The notes beneath the pieces are model-generated. The model had not been told where the DNA came from, searched no databases, and saw nothing but the letters and a program-made list of their open reading frames with translations. A program made the translations under genes and the position numbers. A stretch of DNA of 64,000 nucleotides from Blasia pusilla. Lineage: Eukaryota > Marchantiophyta > Marchantiopsida > Blasiales. The DNA lies in contig CM114273.1 in assembly GCA_050084515.1 (NCBI GenBank), positions 15,190,001 to 15,254,000 of the forward strand. The letters run 5' to 3'. This document shows, one piece after another, positions 62,331 to 64,000 of this stretch; position 1 is the stretch's first letter, and each line of letters opens with the position of its first letter.

Positions 62331-64000
62331 TTAGCGACTTTGCAATCCAACTGAAACCCTTGACATACTGTCAATAGAAGTTTACCAATCCCATGAATGC
62401 ACGAATTCGACTCACATCTGTTGTCGTGCGCCTACTCTCCTTGAACGTTAATCTTATTGTTGCGGAAGCGTGCATTCAGTAGGTCACACTCTCAACGCTG
62501 ATCTGCATGCAAACACGCACTCTGGTTAGTTGGGTCTTGGATCAATCAGCGGGCTAACTTTCTGAGTTCTCATCTCAGTCTCTCATCAAGCTTAACCTTC
62601 CTAGTTTCGCGGTTTACAACACGGGCAAGTCTCGAAAGACTTGGGACAGACTTTCTGGTCAGTTCAGGAATCTCAAACGGAATTTCACGCTTGGCGGTTC
62701 CAAGTGTCCAATGGACATCCAATGAGTCCCTAACCGAGATTCGCACAAAGTGAATCTCGGGTCGGAATCCAAAAGGTGGGATAAAAAGTCCACTCCCTTG
62801 GATCAGGTTTGGGTTTCGAGTTCCAACGCCAAACTCCTGTTCCATCCCGTGCCTCTGAGACGCCGTTTGGTGCTCAAAGTGGGGATTCGTGTTCCAAGAC
62901 ATCTTGGAGAGACTCCTCCCTTACTAGTACTTCTAGGGATCTTCAGGGTTCCCTACATTTAGGGAAAGACACCTGGGCCTCTCCAATTGGCCCTCAACCC
63001 GATTGCTCTCACAATTGTTTTTGGCAAATATCTCAGTCTGTACTTATGCGTTTTCTAAGATCTTTGGTGCGTTGGAAGTGTCTTAAGATAAGATTTCCAA
63101 CTTGCACTTAGTTGTTTCAAAGACATCTTGGAGCTAAACGTTACAGTCCAAAAAATAGTCAAATTCCCCAAAAGCTAGTCGTGTTGCAAAACTGGTTCTC
63201 ACCTCTTTGGCAACCAACCTTCCAAGACTCAACTCATCTCAAGTATTGGCTCGCATTTGGTCTAGGTTTCCTGGTCGCGACCACTAATGAATGAAATGCA
63301 CAACTCTGTTCAGCGTTTCGTCTCGTTGACTTTTCCAAGAGACCTTTCCAAACGCCTCTCCAAAGCGCGAACATCGCAGCGTGAGTCTACTTGAGTTTTG
63401 ATGTTCCGCTTGGAGCCTTTTTGGTGTTGTTTGGGTATAAGGCTCGTGACATCTGTAGGGCGTGGAATGCGTGAAATAGCCTCTATCTTTGTCTACTGCA
63501 CACTAAGCCCTCTGGGTATATCGTATGACCCAGGTATTCAATCTGGTCATAGAAGAACTTGCACTTGCATGGATGTAGCTTCAATCCATGTAACTGAAAT
63601 CATCAAAATACCTCCTCTAGATATCGCTTATGCTCCTCAACTGTGGCGCTAAAGACTACGATGTCATCAATATAACACATAGAAGAATCTAGACCTCCCA
63701 AGATCCTATCCATGATCCTCTGAAACTCAATCGGACGTTCTTTAACCCAAAAGGTAAGAACCAACACTGGTACAAACAATCCTTCCCCTCAGGATTGATC
63801 CCCCAAAATGTCGTCTTGTGCATGTCATCCAATCTGATAAACAGGTGATGGTATCCAGATCAAAGATCGAAGGAACTAAAGACCTTTGCATGTCCAATAG
63901 CATCAAAGATCTCCTCAAGGGTGGGCATGGCATACCTATCGGACTTGGTGTGCTGATTGATAAGTCGATAATCTCCACACATCCGCCTATCCGTCTAGTT
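62331..64000 (-). pseudogene. gypsy reverse transcriptase, copy 2, split by a solo LTR and cut by the window end
   Basis: Minus-strand RT text matches copy 1: the region before RNase H (62331-62421), then after the LTR insertion the IEYLGLTIYP-like block (about 63.5 kb), the catalytic YIDD-type block (about 63.68 kb) and the FKNAPAEF-like block (about 63.74 kb). Frame changes are frequent. The frame runs off at 64000. Confidence 0.82.
62422..63451. mobile_element. Solo LTR, copy B (1030 bp)
   Basis: Begins TGTCGTGCGCC and ends GGCTCGTGACA, that is TGTC...GACA. Flanked by TCTGT on both sides (62417-62421 and 63452-63456). Gypsy copy 1 has the empty site (ACATCTGTAGGGC). It shares full-length similarity, in reverse complement, with 47488-48488. 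It must have come from LTR-LTR recombination of an unidentified retroelement. Frames inside it are chance. Confidence 0.85.

Larger units (their letters stand above)
59665..64000 (-). mobile_element. Second copy of the methyltransferase-type gypsy family (3' part; continues past the window)
   Basis: Runs on the minus strand and matches 27.6-30.72 kb in order: 3' tail, integrase, linker, RNase H, RT. The tail is interrupted by a hAT MITE (59839-60077) and the RT by a solo LTR (62422-63451). The window ends inside RT at the FDRYAMPTPEEIF region, so the methyltransferase would lie beyond 64000 if this copy carries it. Confidence 0.88.

Noticed and set aside
62570-63294. Frames of 60-110 codons between RNase H and RT of gypsy copy 2
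   Set aside because: They lie inside the solo LTR, whose ends and target duplication are clear; not coding.

Overview
The window looks like nuclear DNA of a land plant. Evidence: Ty1/copia and Ty3/gypsy retroelements, decayed Helitrons, a hAT-type MITE, an initiator-Met tRNA primer-binding site, and one intact gene for a plant-type zinc-ribbon/RING-H2 E3 ubiquitin ligase. A non-flowering plant (bryophyte, fern, lycophyte or gymnosperm) is my guess, because the DNMT3-type methyltransferase sequence here belongs to a family I associate with such lineages; the species cannot be read from the sequence. Apart from the RING gene almost everything is mobile DNA in decay.

Layout. 1-5.3 kb: AT-rich, one hAT MITE (2188-2477). 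5.3-32.4 kb: a three-level nest. The outer element is a minus-strand copia (LTRs 5322-5630 and 32111-32417). It is split by a GC-rich plus-strand Ty3/gypsy element (about 9217-30718) with the order gag, protease, C5-cytosine DNA methyltransferase (DNMT3/DRM-like), reverse transcriptase, RNase H, integrase. The methyltransferase is split between motifs VI and VIII by a DNA transposon of about 12 kb (about 14.43-26.5 kb). That transposon carries two divergent gene remnants: a minus-strand D-D-E/MULE-like transposase with a SWIM zinc finger, and a plus-strand gene whose C-terminus resembles beta-class N4/N6 DNA methyltransferases. About 30 copies of a 27-bp hairpin lie in its presumed introns and flanks.

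32.4-43 kb: a 222-bp foldback (32999-33220), the intact RING-H2 gene (37671-39047, minus) in a gene-like island, and a perfect 24-bp-arm hairpin (41077-41131). 43-58.3 kb: AT-rich DNA with two decayed minus-strand Helitron Rep/helicase genes (about 43.4-46.2 and 52.4-58.2 kb), an old solo LTR (47488-48488) and GA/CT microsatellites. 59.66-64 kb: a second, minus-strand copy of the same gypsy family, running off the window inside RT; it is interrupted by a hAT MITE (59839-60077) and a solo LTR (62422-63451, TSD TCTGT).

Central observation: two nested mobile elements of different classes each carry a different DNA-methyltransferase family. Retrotransposon capture of DNMTs has been reported, to my recollection, in dinoflagellates and charophyte algae (de Mendoza and colleagues, 2018). 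The land-plant gypsy version, the DNA transposon with an N4/N6-like enzyme, and its hairpin repeat family are what deserve follow-up. All copies here carry stops and frameshifts, so the window records fossils of these systems, not working ones.
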